From assembly GCA_934426825.1 (NCBI GenBank), contig CAKRYI010000017.1, positions 1 to 56,852 of the forward strand: a stretch of DNA of 56,852 bases, given 5' to 3'. Origin of the DNA: an uncultured Acetatifactor sp. (lineage in GTDB: Bacteria > Bacillota > Clostridia > Lachnospirales > Lachnospiraceae). The notes under the pieces are model-generated. The model was not told the origin of the DNA. It was given only the letters and a program-made list of their open reading frames with translations, and did no database searches. Position 1 is the first letter of the stretch, and each line of letters starts with the position of its first letter. This document shows, piece after piece, positions 34,924-43,721 of the stretch. A program made the position numbers and the translations under genes.

Positions 34924-37023
34924 TTAGATAAGTTTCTTCACCGCATCCGCCATGTCCTGTGCCATTTTCTGAGGAATACGCACAATCTCCATACGGACAT
35001 ATAAGGTGTTTTCCGCCTTGCGCTCCAAGCGCGTAATGTCAATGTTTATGTTCGGGTCGTCCGTAGGGAACACAACGCTCGGTTTATAACATGTGTTATC
35101 TTTTTCGTGAGGCTTTGCCACACGGCCATTGGTCAGCAAAATTCCCTTCTTTTCAAGGGGAACTCTCTCCCCGTTAAAGGTCATCTCCTCTATTTTTACC
35201 ATACAGGAGGTAAACGCCGGGTCTATGCGCAGCATTTTTACATTTCCGTCCACGGAAAGCTCTGCTTCGATAAGATTTTCTCCCTGATATGCCTCTTTCA
35301 CAAAGTAGGAATTTTCCTCACTGCATCCGCTTCCGCTGTCCTCGTACACCTGCACCCGGTTCACCTTTTCGGAATCCTGATACTTGTCAATCCATTTCTG
35401 CGGAACCATCATCCGATAGCCGATTAAGTCCCTCATCTGAGCCATTGCCATACGGTCGCCGGTCACAAAACGCTGGAAATCCCGCTCCTGTTCCCTGTAA
35501 TATTCTGCATCCGTTTCCGTAATTCCAAGCTCTTCCAATATCAAATCAAGGTTTAATTTATTTCTCTTTTCATCTTCCAGCAGATAACAGTAGATAGCGC
35601 GAAACGCTAATTCTTTGGTATCAATAGGCTTTCCGAAAGTCCACTCATAATCAATCAGCGTCCATACAGGCTCCTCCCCGCCTTTTTTCACCAGAATATT
35701 GGCAAAAATCAAATCAAAATCCGCCACCGGAAATTCGCTGTGATAGCCGATTCTCTCCACATACTGCTTAAAATACCGGTGAAATCCGCCTAAATCATTC
35801 TTTTCCAGACACTCATCCATCAGCTCGGACAAGGGTTTCCCATCCACATATTCAAACTCTGCATAAAGGGTATCGTCCTGTTCCACCAGATTGCAGACAT
35901 TGATTGCCAGACTGCCGCCCTTGTATTTCTCTGCCAGATTTTCATATGCCACTGCCATGCCGCGCACATGCTCCTCGGCCGCTTTGCCCAGCGGATACTT
36001 TCTCACCCATGGCTTTCCGTCCGCATTCTTACCGATTTCCGTGCGAATGGTATATTCCGGTGCGCGGTCATTGGAATATTTCACATATTTGACGTCAAAA
36101 TCTTCGCCTATCACCGTCAGATAGGAATTGGCGAAGATTGGGAACAGTCCGTCCGCCACAATACCGTCGTAGGCGTTCTTTTCATCAAAGAGCAGCATTC
36201 GGTCCCTGTCAAAATTACGCATGTTATTTGACAGTTCACCCTTTCCGGGCTGATAAACGTCGCTGTAAACCGTCGTCATAAACTTGTAGTCCGGGTACGG
36301 ATAATAGAAATGGGACTCCGTCACTCCGCAGTTGCGGAAAATGCGTTCCAGTCCTCTTCTGCTGAAGGTGCGCACACCGCCCCCGGCTTCATAATTTTCA
36401 ATTCCGCTGAAATAAGTTCCCAGATGGTCCTCCTTACAGCCGGCAAAATATTTTAATCCGTATTTATTTTCAATCGCTATGATAATTCTGCCGCCCTTTT
36501 TCAAATGGGGCATTAAAATCCGCAGAAAGTCCTCGTAGGGGGTGTCCCCTCCGATATAACTCTGTCCGTACTCAAACACGCCAATCAGACAAATAAAGTC
36601 AAAATCATTGGGCAGATGGGGCTCAGTATCCTTAAAATTCCCGACATGAATGGTCACATTGTCACACTCGCTGTGGCGATAGGCGTTAATCAGGCTTCTC
36701 TTTTTGGACAAATCCACACAGGTAACGCTTCCCGCTTTGCGGGCAAATGCTCCCGTAATTGCGCCGCAGCCGCTTCCCACCTCCAAAACCTTATCCGTTT
36801 TGTTCATGGGAATCCAGTCCACAATATTCTCCCGAAGCGGGGAAAGATGATAGAGAACCGGCCAGCTTTTCCGCTCCTCAATCGCCTTGGTATATTCCAC
36901 CGGGGACAAATTTTTTACAATATCGAGCAGTTCATCCTCCACTGCTCCGTCACAATAGTAATCCTCTCCCGGATACCTGCTCAAATCCAATGTAATTTTT
37001 CCGATTTGTTCCGTCTTTTCCAA
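34924..37023 (-). CDS. SAM methyltransferase-kinase fusion, WbdD-like candidate chain terminator
   Basis: A 699-residue protein. The N-terminal class I methyltransferase (about 65-280) has motif I VLEVGSGCGAITGAFA, CVDLSKKR (motif II) and LKKGGRIIIAIENKYGLKYF. The middle (about 320-520) is kinase-like: WVRKYPLG with Lys342 in the place of the ATP-binding Lys, EFEYVDGKPLSEL as hinge, D-x4-N in DFDLIFAN and LIDYEWTF in the DFG position. The C-terminal 150 residues are beta-rich. The order matches E. coli WbdD, which phosphorylates and methylates the end of an O-polysaccharide to stop growth. The start is TTG at 37023, with AGAGG 8 bases upstream; no ATG fits. It directly follows the Wzt gene. 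Confidence 0.8.
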   Translation of the reverse strand: MEKTEQIGKITLDLSRYPGEDYYCDGAVEDELLDIVKNLSPVEYTKAIEERKSWPVLYHLSPLRENIVDWIPMNKTDKVLEVGSGCGAITGAFARKAGSVTCVDLSKKRSLINAYRHSECDNVTIHVGNFKDTEPHLPNDFDFICLIGVFEYGQSYIGGDTPYEDFLRILMPHLKKGGRIIIAIENKYGLKYFAGCKEDHLGTYFSGIENYEAGGGVRTFSRRGLERIFRNCGVTESHFYYPYPDYKFMTTVYSDVYQPGKGELSNNMRNFDRDRMLLFDEKNAYDGIVADGLFPIFANSYLTVIGEDFDVKYVKYSNDRAPEYTIRTEIGKNADGKPWVRKYPLGKAAEEHVRGMAVAYENLAEKYKGGSLAINVCNLVEQDDTLYAEFEYVDGKPLSELMDECLEKNDLGGFHRYFKQYVERIGYHSEFPVADFDLIFANILVKKGGEEPVWTLIDYEWTFGKPIDTKELAFRAIYCYLLEDEKRNKLNLDLILEELGITETDAEYYREQERDFQRFVTGDRMAMAQMRDLIGYRMMVPQKWIDKYQDSEKVNRVQVYEDSGSGCSEENSYFVKEAYQGENLIEAELSVDGNVKMLRIDPAFTSCMVKIEEMTFNGERVPLEKKGILLTNGRVAKPHEKDNTCYKPSVVFPTDDPNINIDITRLERKAENTLYVRMEIVRIPQKMAQDMADAVKKLI

Positions 37024-37036
37024 ATATTTTACCTCT

Positions 37037-38398
37037 CTACTGCACGTCCTCGACCTTGACATCGGAATCCATGTCATAAAATCCAACGGTATTCTTGTCC
37101 GATACCACGGTAATGTTCAACGTGTCATACAACCGGTGATATACCTCGAACGTATCCCCGTTGTACCCGGTCACACCTAATGACAACAGATATTCCCCGC
37201 CCTGCAGACTCATTTTCTGGGTAAAGGTCACATCTTTTACCTGCCCAGGCTCCGCACTCTCCAAATATGCCTTTTCAATCATGGTGTTCGTTCCCGTAAT
37301 TTCCGTTCCCTGCACGTTTTTCACGGAAAAAGCAAATATGGGCGCCGGAATATGTTCCGTGAATTTCACACGCATATGCACTGTAAATTCGGTTCCCTTA
37401 ATCACCGCCGTTGTCCGCACGCCCCGTTCATCCGTCAGGTAATATTCCACAATTTCCGCCTGTTTGGTGCCATACTCTAACAGATTGGGATTGGTCTGCA
37501 GTCCTTCCGCCGCCCTGCGCACATCCTCATCATTCAAAAGCTCCTGATTTTCCGCCTTTTCCGGCAGTTCATACTGTCCCACCAGAACCCGTTTATAAGC
37601 GTCAATCATTTCCTTGGGGGAACCCTCTCCCAAAAGATTTCCCTTATTCAAAAGAAAAACCCTGTCGCAATATTTACTGATACTGCTCAGGTCATGACTT
37701 ACAAACACAATGGTCTTGCCCATTGCCTTGAATTCCTCAAATTTGTGGTAGCATTTTGCCTGAAAAAATACATCTCCCACGGAAAGCGCCTCGTCCACAA
37801 TGAGAATTTCCGGCTCAATATTGATAGCCACCGCAAAGGCAAGACGTACAAACATTCCGCTGGAATAAGTTTTCACCGGCTGTTTTACATAATCGCCAAT
37901 GTCCGCGAACTCCAGTATCTCCGGCAGCTTTGCATCAATCTCCTTCTCCGAGAATCCCATCATGGTGCCGTTCAGATACACATTTTCAATGCCGTTGTAT
38001 TCCATGTTAAATCCGGCGCCGAGCTCCAAGAGTGCCGAAATCCGTCCGTTGACCTTTACCTCGCCCGCTGTCGGGTTCAACACTCCGGTAATGATTTTCA
38101 GAATCGTGGACTTTCCGGAGCCGTTGGTGCCAATGATTCCCACTGTTTCACCCTTATGAATATTGAGGCTGACTCCGTTGAGTGCATAATGCAGCTTATG
38201 TGCCTTTTTGCGTCCCAGTCCAAACGCCTCCTTCATACGGTCGGAGGGCTTATCGTATAATTTATAAATTTTTTGAACGTTATTTACCGCAATGGCAATG
38301 TCGTCCTTCTGTTCTTCCTCTGTCGTGTGCAAATCTTCCATATTGCCCCTTATCTGCTTCACAGATTTTTCTGTTCCGAAATCAATTATCCGTGCCAT
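37037..38398 (-). CDS. wzt: Polysaccharide ABC exporter ATPase with C-terminal cargo domain
   Basis: A 453-residue ATPase of the Wzt/TagH type. Walker A is GTNGSGKST, the signature is YSSGMFVRLAF (SSGM as usual in this subfamily), Walker B is ILIVDEALSVGD and the H-loop is VSHD. It extends about 180 residues past the ATPase with a beta-sandwich (TEFTVHMRVKFTEHIP, FAFSVKNVQGTEITGTNT, GGEYLLSLGVTGYNGD). This corresponds to the Wzt C-terminal domain that in E. coli O9a recognises the modified end of the glycan. It is paired with the permease gene upstream and followed 13 bases later by the methyltransferase-kinase. Confidence 0.92.
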   Translation of the reverse strand: MARIIDFGTEKSVKQIRGNMEDLHTTEEEQKDDIAIAVNNVQKIYKLYDKPSDRMKEAFGLGRKKAHKLHYALNGVSLNIHKGETVGIIGTNGSGKSTILKIITGVLNPTAGEVKVNGRISALLELGAGFNMEYNGIENVYLNGTMMGFSEKEIDAKLPEILEFADIGDYVKQPVKTYSSGMFVRLAFAVAINIEPEILIVDEALSVGDVFFQAKCYHKFEEFKAMGKTIVFVSHDLSSISKYCDRVFLLNKGNLLGEGSPKEMIDAYKRVLVGQYELPEKAENQELLNDEDVRRAAEGLQTNPNLLEYGTKQAEIVEYYLTDERGVRTTAVIKGTEFTVHMRVKFTEHIPAPIFAFSVKNVQGTEITGTNTMIEKAYLESAEPGQVKDVTFTQKMSLQGGEYLLSLGVTGYNGDTFEVYHRLYDTLNITVVSDKNTVGFYDMDSDVKVEDVQ

Positions 38399-38419
38399 GC
38401 ACTTACCGTTCCTTACTCT

Positions 38420-39406
38420 TTATAATACATCCGCAAAATGCACCTTCAGCCGTTTAAACACCAGTGCACCGATTCCAAACAGCACCACCGTCACTATCCA
38501 GAAATACATGGTAGAGAAAAAGTCCTGAAAAAACCATTCCCGCTCATAAATGGCACTCCGATAGCCGTTCACAATATACACTAACGGGTTCAATTTTAAA
38601 ATTGTCACCCATTTGCTGCTCACAGAATCCAGATTCCATAAAATAGGCGTCGCCCACATTCCAATCTGCAGGGCAATGTTGATAATCTGGGACAAATCCT
38701 TAAAAAATACCACCACCGCACAGCTCGTATAACTCAATGCCAGCACAAAGATAAACAGGCAGGCGCTGTAATAGAATATCTGCAGGGTATACACGGTCGG
38801 ATAATATCCGTAAATTGCCGCCACAATCAACAGCACCAGCACAAAAAAGGCATGAATAAAGGTTGCCGCAATAACTTTGATAATGGGCAGAATGCTAATC
38901 TTGAACACTACTTTTTTCACAAGATAATTGTATTCTAACAGCGCATTGGTTCCGTTGTTGAGTGCCTCGCTGAAAAAGAACCACGGAACCAGTCCCGCCG
39001 TCAAAAACAGCACAAAAGGCACCTGCACTCCGTCCCGGAATGTAGTTGCCGTACTGCCCATAATCTTATCAAACACAATGTAATACATAGCTACCGTCAC
39101 GACCGGCTGTGCCAATGCCCACACGGCGCCCAGATACGAACCGGCATAACGCTTTTTAAAATCATTTTTTGCCAGTTTCCAGATTAAGTGTCTGCTCTGA
39201 AACAATTCCACCGGAAGCACCGTAAATTTGTCATACCACCTTACAAACACTACGCAGGAAGCTGCGATAACAGCGCACGAAATTATCTTTTTCAGCAGTT
39301 CTTCCTGCCTGTCCGCTCCGGGATTGTCATGCACCACAATGATGACCGCCATTACCAGCGCCAGCAGCAGAAAAATGGTAATTCCGCCTTTTTTGCTTAT
39401 CTTCAT
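38420..39406 (-). CDS. wzm: Polysaccharide ABC exporter permease with N-terminal extension
   Basis: A 328-residue ABC-2 permease. The core (from about residue 75, LIWKLAKNDFKKRYAGSYLGAVWALAQP) has six membrane segments and the family motif NPLVYIVNGYRSAIY near the end. Unlike usual Wzm/TagG proteins of about 260 residues, it starts with two extra hydrophobic segments (ITIFLLLALVMAVIIVV and IISCAVIAASCVVFV). Together with Wzt it should move a completed lipid-linked polymer outward. It follows rfbC by 21 bases. Confidence 0.9.
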   Translation of the reverse strand: MKISKKGGITIFLLLALVMAVIIVVHDNPGADRQEELLKKIISCAVIAASCVVFVRWYDKFTVLPVELFQSRHLIWKLAKNDFKKRYAGSYLGAVWALAQPVVTVAMYYIVFDKIMGSTATTFRDGVQVPFVLFLTAGLVPWFFFSEALNNGTNALLEYNYLVKKVVFKISILPIIKVIAATFIHAFFVLVLLIVAAIYGYYPTVYTLQIFYYSACLFIFVLALSYTSCAVVVFFKDLSQIINIALQIGMWATPILWNLDSVSSKWVTILKLNPLVYIVNGYRSAIYEREWFFQDFFSTMYFWIVTVVLFGIGALVFKRLKVHFADVL

Positions 39407-39427
39407 GTCAAATATTTCCTTTCAGAA

Positions 39428-39991
39428 TTACAGTCCGTTCTCCTGCATATACTCCGTGAGTGTTCCCCACTTAGTATCCTTCTCGGAAAGGGTCAGTTCC
39501 ATGCCCTCCGGAATCGGCCATTCCACGCCAATATCCGGTGAATTGTACATCAGACCGCCCTCGTCATTGGGATGGTAAAAGTCCGTACATTTGTAGCAGA
39601 ATTCCGCGTAATCGGACAGCACCAAAAATCCGTGGGCAAAATTTTTCGGAATAAAGAACTGCTTTTTATTCTCCTCGGAAAGCAGTACCCCAAACCATTT
39701 TCCAAAAGTTGCTGAGCCCTTCCGCAAATCCACTGCCACGTCAAACACTTCGCCCTTAATCACGCGCACCAGCTTGTCCTGCGGAAACTGTTTCTGAAAA
39801 TGCAGTCCGCGCAGCACACCTTTCTTGGACGCAGACTGATTATCCTGTACAAAAACCTCCGGAATCCCTGCCTCCTTAAAGTCATTATAATTATAGGTTT
39901 CCATAAAATATCCTCTCGCATCCCCGAAAACGGTGGGAGTGATAATCTTCAAACCTTCTATCTCACATGTTTCAACTGTAATCTTGCCCAT
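39428..39991 (-). CDS. rfbC: dTDP-4-dehydrorhamnose 3,5-epimerase
   Basis: A 187-residue RmlC-type cupin converting dTDP-4-keto-6-deoxyglucose to the L-rhamno keto sugar. Motifs: PTVFGDARGYFMETYN, FVQDNQSASKKGVLRGLHFQ (substrate site and catalytic His), VAVDLRKGSATFGKW, FIPKNFAHGFLVLSD (second His) and KCTDFYHPNDEGG. The start at 39991 (MGKIT) agrees with family N-termini and has GGAAA upstream; 40003 is a possible alternative. It lies between a GH25 gene and the exporter permease. Confidence 0.94.
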   Translation of the reverse strand: MGKITVETCEIEGLKIITPTVFGDARGYFMETYNYNDFKEAGIPEVFVQDNQSASKKGVLRGLHFQKQFPQDKLVRVIKGEVFDVAVDLRKGSATFGKWFGVLLSEENKKQFFIPKNFAHGFLVLSDYAEFCYKCTDFYHPNDEGGLMYNSPDIGVEWPIPEGMELTLSEKDTKWGTLTEYMQENGL

Positions 39992-40105
39992 TTTCTTTTC
40001 CATGTGTCGAACGGCACATTCAGCCGGGCGGCACATTCACCTTTCCTGTTTTATAAAGTATTATATCGAAAGCATATCTTTTTATAGAATCCGGCAGTTC
40101 CCACG

Positions 40106-41413
40106 TTATTGATAACTTATGTCAATATCCACGTTTCCTGAAATACCGTCGATTTTACCCTTGGACGTGTACTGCCACATCTGGTAATATCCCTGATACA
40201 AAGGAACACTGCGGTACTCCGCAAGCCAGATTTGATACTGCTCCAATTTCTCCGTCTGCAGATTATTGTTAAACCAGTTGCGGCTGGCATAAATTCCCGC
40301 CTTATACCCCGCATTCTCTATGGTACGACAAAATGCCTCACATACCAGTGTTCTGGTTTCCGCATCCAGCCCGTCCGCTCTGCCGTTTCCGCCCGCACCC
40401 TCCGTATCAATATAGACCGGATAATCCAGCTTGTAATCGGAAATCAACTGCAAAACCGCCGATGCCTCTTCCACGGCTTCCACCTCATTTACCGCCTGTG
40501 TAAAGAAATAAACACCTGTGGGAACACCGGAGGCTGCCGCCGCCTTCATATTTGCCTGAAAATAAGAATCCTCCACCAGACTTCCCGTTACCGAACCGCG
40601 GTATCCCGCACGGACAATCGCAAATTCCACGCCGGCATTTCTCGCCTTATCCCAGTCGATGTCTCCGTTCCATTTGGAGACGTCCACACCAACCTTGGCA
40701 TTGCCGGAAACTGCCTGCATCCGCTTAATTTCAGATTTGTCCGCATCGTTCAACGCATCCTGTATGCCGCTGTCCTCTGCCGCATCCACTTCATCCTCTG
40801 TCTTGATTAAGAGGGAAATATCATCGATTGCCAGATATTCCACCTTATCCTTGACCCGGATTTTTGTGCCATTTGTGGGCACTCTGTAACCGATAATCGG
40901 AAGCAGTTCCACATAGTACTCGCCCGCATCCAAATCACCGATATAAATGATTCCGTCCTGATCCAAGTCCTTGTACTCGCCCACACCGTCCAGCTTTACA
41001 TAAAAGCTCTCTCCGGTGACCGGCTTCCCGTCCGTGTCCACGACCTGAACACGCAAATCCTTTTCCACGGAGGTTGTTATCAGGGAAAGACGGTTTGCAT
41101 TATCCTTTGCCGCCTCCAAAACAGGATTGCGCTCCTCATCAAAGAAAGTGGCGTCCCGTAAAAAGGCGGACAAATCGTTTCCCACCTGTTTTCCCTTCTG
41201 ACTGCCCGCAGGCAATGACTGTCCGCCCTCCGGCTGGGTATCCCCTGCCTGAGCGCTGCCAGCCTGTCCCGTCTGTGCCTGTCCGGAAACCGCTGTCTGC
41301 GAACCGCTTCCGCCGCTTTGTGTCTCCCGGTTGGTGTACAGCACAAGCATTGACACCAGCAAAATTACCGCCATGGAGGCGAGAATTGCCATTCGACGCA
41401 ATTTAGAGTCCAT
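40106..41413 (-). CDS. Membrane-anchored GH25 muramidase with SpaA-like domain
   Basis: A 435-residue type II membrane protein: one N-terminal helix (8-27), a Gly/Gln/Ser-rich linker (30-75), a prealbumin/SpaA-like beta domain (about 105-195, LDQDGIIYIGDLDAGEYYVEL), then the GH25 domain (about 240-435). GH25 residues include GVDVSKWNGDIDW, AIVRAGYRG, VYFFTQAVNEVEAVEEA, YPVYIDTEG and IWLAEY, with Asp of DVSKW and the acidic IDTE cluster as catalytic. It cleaves MurNAc-GlcNAc bonds, probably making room for polymer export or attachment. The start overlaps rfbA by 11 bases. It is a paralogue of the larger 45344-48196 protein. Confidence 0.9.
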   Translation of the reverse strand: MDSKLRRMAILASMAVILLVSMLVLYTNRETQSGGSGSQTAVSGQAQTGQAGSAQAGDTQPEGGQSLPAGSQKGKQVGNDLSAFLRDATFFDEERNPVLEAAKDNANRLSLITTSVEKDLRVQVVDTDGKPVTGESFYVKLDGVGEYKDLDQDGIIYIGDLDAGEYYVELLPIIGYRVPTNGTKIRVKDKVEYLAIDDISLLIKTEDEVDAAEDSGIQDALNDADKSEIKRMQAVSGNAKVGVDVSKWNGDIDWDKARNAGVEFAIVRAGYRGSVTGSLVEDSYFQANMKAAAASGVPTGVYFFTQAVNEVEAVEEASAVLQLISDYKLDYPVYIDTEGAGGNGRADGLDAETRTLVCEAFCRTIENAGYKAGIYASRNWFNNNLQTEKLEQYQIWLAEYRSVPLYQGYYQMWQYTSKGKIDGISGNVDIDISYQ

Positions 41414-42272
41414 TTGCTACCTCTACCAGATATTTACCGTAATTTGTTTTCATCAAAGGTTCTGCCAGCTTCAAAAGCTGTTCTCTGTCAATAAATCCTC
41501 TCTTATACGCGATTTCCTCAATGCAGGAAATATAAAGTCCCTGTCTCTTCTGGAATGCCGCAACGAAATCCGATGCGTCCAAAAGTGCATCGTGATTGCC
41601 GGTGTCTAGCCATGCGAAACCACGTCCCATGGTTTCCACGCGCAGCGTGCCGCGGTTCAAATACTCGTTGTTGACGCTGGTAATTTCAATTTCGCCTCTG
41701 GCAGAGGGCTTTACATTTTTTGCAATTTCCACTACGCCATTGTCATAAAAATACAATCCCGGCACCGCATAATTGCTCTTGGGATGTTCCGGCTTCTCCT
41801 CAATGGAAAGGGCCTTGCCATTCCCGTCAAACTCCACCACGCCGTACTCTCTGGGGTCTCTCACATAATATCCGAAAATGGTTGCTCCCTCTTCTCTTGC
41901 AGCCACTTCTTTCAATAACTTTGAAAAACTCTGACCGTAGAAAATATTGTCACCCAAAACCAGTGCAACCCTGTCATTTCCAATAAATTTCTCGCCAATG
42001 ATAAAGGCATCCGCCAGTCCTCTGGGGGATTCCTGAACAGCGTAAGAAAATTCCATGCCAAGCTGTGCACCGTCTCCCAACAGTTCTTCAAATACCGGAA
42101 GATCTCTTGGTGTGGAGATAATCAGCACCTCTCTGATTCCTGCTAACATGAGCGTAGACAGCGGATAATAAATCATCGGTTTGTCATACACCGGCATAAT
42201 CTGTTTGGAGATTGCCTTGGTAAGAGGATACAATCTGGTTCCGGAACCACCTGCTAAAATAATACCTTTCAT
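41403..42272 (-). CDS. rfbA: Glucose-1-phosphate thymidylyltransferase
   Basis: A 289-residue RmlA, making dTDP-glucose from dTTP and glucose-1-phosphate. The nucleotide-binding start is GIILAGGSGTRLYPLTKAISKQ, followed by PVYDKPMIYYPLSTLMLAGI, VQESPRGLADAF, LVLGDNIFYG and EEKPEHPKSNYAVPGLYFYD, all standard. Length equals the short RmlA form. It lies 98 bases after rfbB with a weak hairpin between. A GH25 gene starts inside its last codons. Confidence 0.96.
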   Translation of the reverse strand: MKGIILAGGSGTRLYPLTKAISKQIMPVYDKPMIYYPLSTLMLAGIREVLIISTPRDLPVFEELLGDGAQLGMEFSYAVQESPRGLADAFIIGEKFIGNDRVALVLGDNIFYGQSFSKLLKEVAAREEGATIFGYYVRDPREYGVVEFDGNGKALSIEEKPEHPKSNYAVPGLYFYDNGVVEIAKNVKPSARGEIEITSVNNEYLNRGTLRVETMGRGFAWLDTGNHDALLDASDFVAAFQKRQGLYISCIEEIAYKRGFIDREQLLKLAEPLMKTNYGKYLVEVANGL

Positions 42273-42314
42273 CAGTTAAACCACCTTTTTTATCATATTT
42301 TTAAACGCACCAAA

Positions 42315-42350
42315 GGGATTCCCGTAGATTTTTGTTTCTGCGGCAATCCC
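42315..42350 (-). terminator. Weak hairpin between rfbB and rfbA
   Basis: GGGATTCCCG and CGGCAATCCC pair over ten bases with one mismatch around a 16-base loop; only TTT follows on the minus strand. It could reduce read-through into rfbA, but it may be incidental. Confidence 0.3.
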
Positions 42351-42370
42351 CCCGGCTTATTTATTGATTT

Positions 42371-43453
42371 TTATTTCTCGTACATATCCGTGTAATACTT
42401 CTGATAATCACCGCTGGTGACATTGTTCATCCAGTCCTCGTGCTCAAAGTACCACTTAATGGTTTTACGGATACCTTCCTTAAACATAGTTTCCGGATAC
42501 CAGCCGATTTCTGCCTTAATCTTATCCGGAGCAATGGCATATCTTCTGTCATGACCTTTACGGTCTGCCACATAAGTTATTAAATCCTTGGAGACTAGTG
42601 CTTTTCTGGGGTCATCCTCTGCCAGTTCTTCCTGCAGTGTCTCTATGATAATATTGATAATTTCAATATTCTGTTTCTCATTATGTCCGCCGATATTGTA
42701 TGTTTCAAACAGTTTTCCCTGTTCCTGAACCATATCAATGGCTTTCGCATGATCTTCCACATACAGCCAGTCGCGGACGTTCTTGCCGTCGCCGTATACC
42801 GGAAGTTTCTTCCCGTGCAGTGCATTGTTGATAATCAGGGGAATCAGCTTCTCCGGGAACTGATAAGGACCGTAGTTGTTGGAACAGTTGGTGATGTTGG
42901 CAGGGAAATGATACGTGTCCATGTATGCCTTCACCAGCATGTCCGAACTTGCCTTACTTGCGGAGTAAGGGCTGTGCGGGTCATACGGGGTTGTCTCATA
43001 GAAAAATGCCTTGTCGTCATCCGGCAGGGAACCGTACACCTCATCCGTGGAAACATGGAGGAATTTCTTGTCCGGCTTGAAACTGCCGTCCGGAAGCTCC
43101 CATGCCGCCTTTGCACAGTTCAGCATTACCGCTGTACCCAGTACATTGGTCTGCACAAACACTTCGGGATTGCGGATACTTCTGTCCACATGGCTCTCCG
43201 CAGCAAAATGTACCACTCTGTCAATGTCGTTTTCTGCAAATACTTTGCTGATTGCCTCTTTGTCGCAGATGTTGGCTTTCACAAAAGTATAATTGCTTCT
43301 GTTCTCCACATCCTTTAAATTCTCAAGATTACCCGCATATGTGAGTGCGTCCACATTGATAATGCGAATATCATCTCCGTACTTCTTAAACATATAGTGA
43401 ATGTAGTTAGAGCCGATAAAACCCGCTCCACCCGTCACAAGGTAAGTTCTCAT
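42371..43453 (-). CDS. rfbB: dTDP-glucose 4,6-dehydratase
   Basis: A 360-residue extended SDR enzyme. The NAD site is TGGAGFIGSNYI; VVHFAAESHVDRSI, STDEVYGSLP and SPYSASKASSD (Tyr and Lys of YxxxK) form the active site; NNYGPYQFPEKLIPL and GKNVRDWLYVEDHAKAI are typical of RmlB. The ATG at 43453 has AAGGAG 7 bases upstream and begins at the normal family N-terminus; a longer reading frame to 43591 runs through the structured leader and is not credible. It has its own likely promoter at 43631-43636. Confidence 0.96.
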   Translation of the reverse strand: MRTYLVTGGAGFIGSNYIHYMFKKYGDDIRIINVDALTYAGNLENLKDVENRSNYTFVKANICDKEAISKVFAENDIDRVVHFAAESHVDRSIRNPEVFVQTNVLGTAVMLNCAKAAWELPDGSFKPDKKFLHVSTDEVYGSLPDDDKAFFYETTPYDPHSPYSASKASSDMLVKAYMDTYHFPANITNCSNNYGPYQFPEKLIPLIINNALHGKKLPVYGDGKNVRDWLYVEDHAKAIDMVQEQGKLFETYNIGGHNEKQNIEIINIIIETLQEELAEDDPRKALVSKDLITYVADRKGHDRRYAIAPDKIKAEIGWYPETMFKEGIRKTIKWYFEHEDWMNNVTSGDYQKYYTDMYEK

Positions 43454-43482
43454 TCTAATCTCCTTCCGCACTGCTGTTTTTA

Positions 43483-43630
43483 CTGCTTCGCAGACGCTTG
43501 ACTCTGCTTTTCGTATACTCGCGAGCACGCACTTTCGTGCGTCCCTGCCTGCTTCCGCAGGCGCTCGCTCGTTATCGCGGCATAAAACCAAATGTCTGCT
43601 TCGCAGACGCTTGGTTTTATGCTCGCGTAC
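43483..43630 (-). ncRNA. Candidate structured 5' leader of rfbB
   Basis: Four hairpins lie within about 150 bases. A long arm GCATAAAACCAA/TTGGTTTTATGC (43580-43622) is capped by GTCTGC/GCAGAC. GCCTGC/GCAGGC lies at 43547-43562 and ACGCAC/GTGCGT at 43527-43542. CTGC/GCAG lies at 43483-43493. CGCGAGC (43520-43526) and GCTCGCG (43621-43627) can close the set as an outer stem. Read as minus-strand RNA, two loops are GGAA and GAAA (GNRA tetraloops). An 18-base sequence occurs exactly twice (43483-43500, 43596-43613). It may be a cis-regulatory RNA or a palindromic repeat element; no known riboswitch class is recognised. Confidence 0.5.
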
Positions 43631-43636
43631 ATTATA
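43631..43636 (-). promoter_or_regulatory. Extended -10 promoter box for rfbB
   Basis: On the minus strand TGCTATAAT has TATAAT with the TG extension; there is no good -35 at 17 bases. Transcription would begin at about 43624, at the outer stem of the hairpin element, giving a leader of about 170 bases. Confidence 0.5.
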
Positions 43637-43721
43637 GCACAGGTTACTGTTGATTGGCTACTGAAATATTACTTCACGGATTTTTGCATATTCCGCTGTG
43701 TGAATACTCCCCGCGAAGATT

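Noticed and set aside
40106..41413. GH25 as a phage endolysin marking a prophage
   Set aside because: It is membrane-anchored, has a SpaA-like domain, and no phage structural, holin or integrase genes are present.
43454..43591. Longer rfbB start at 43591
   Set aside because: The extension runs through the hairpin element and lacks a ribosome site; the ATG at 43453 has AAGGAG and the normal family N-terminus.
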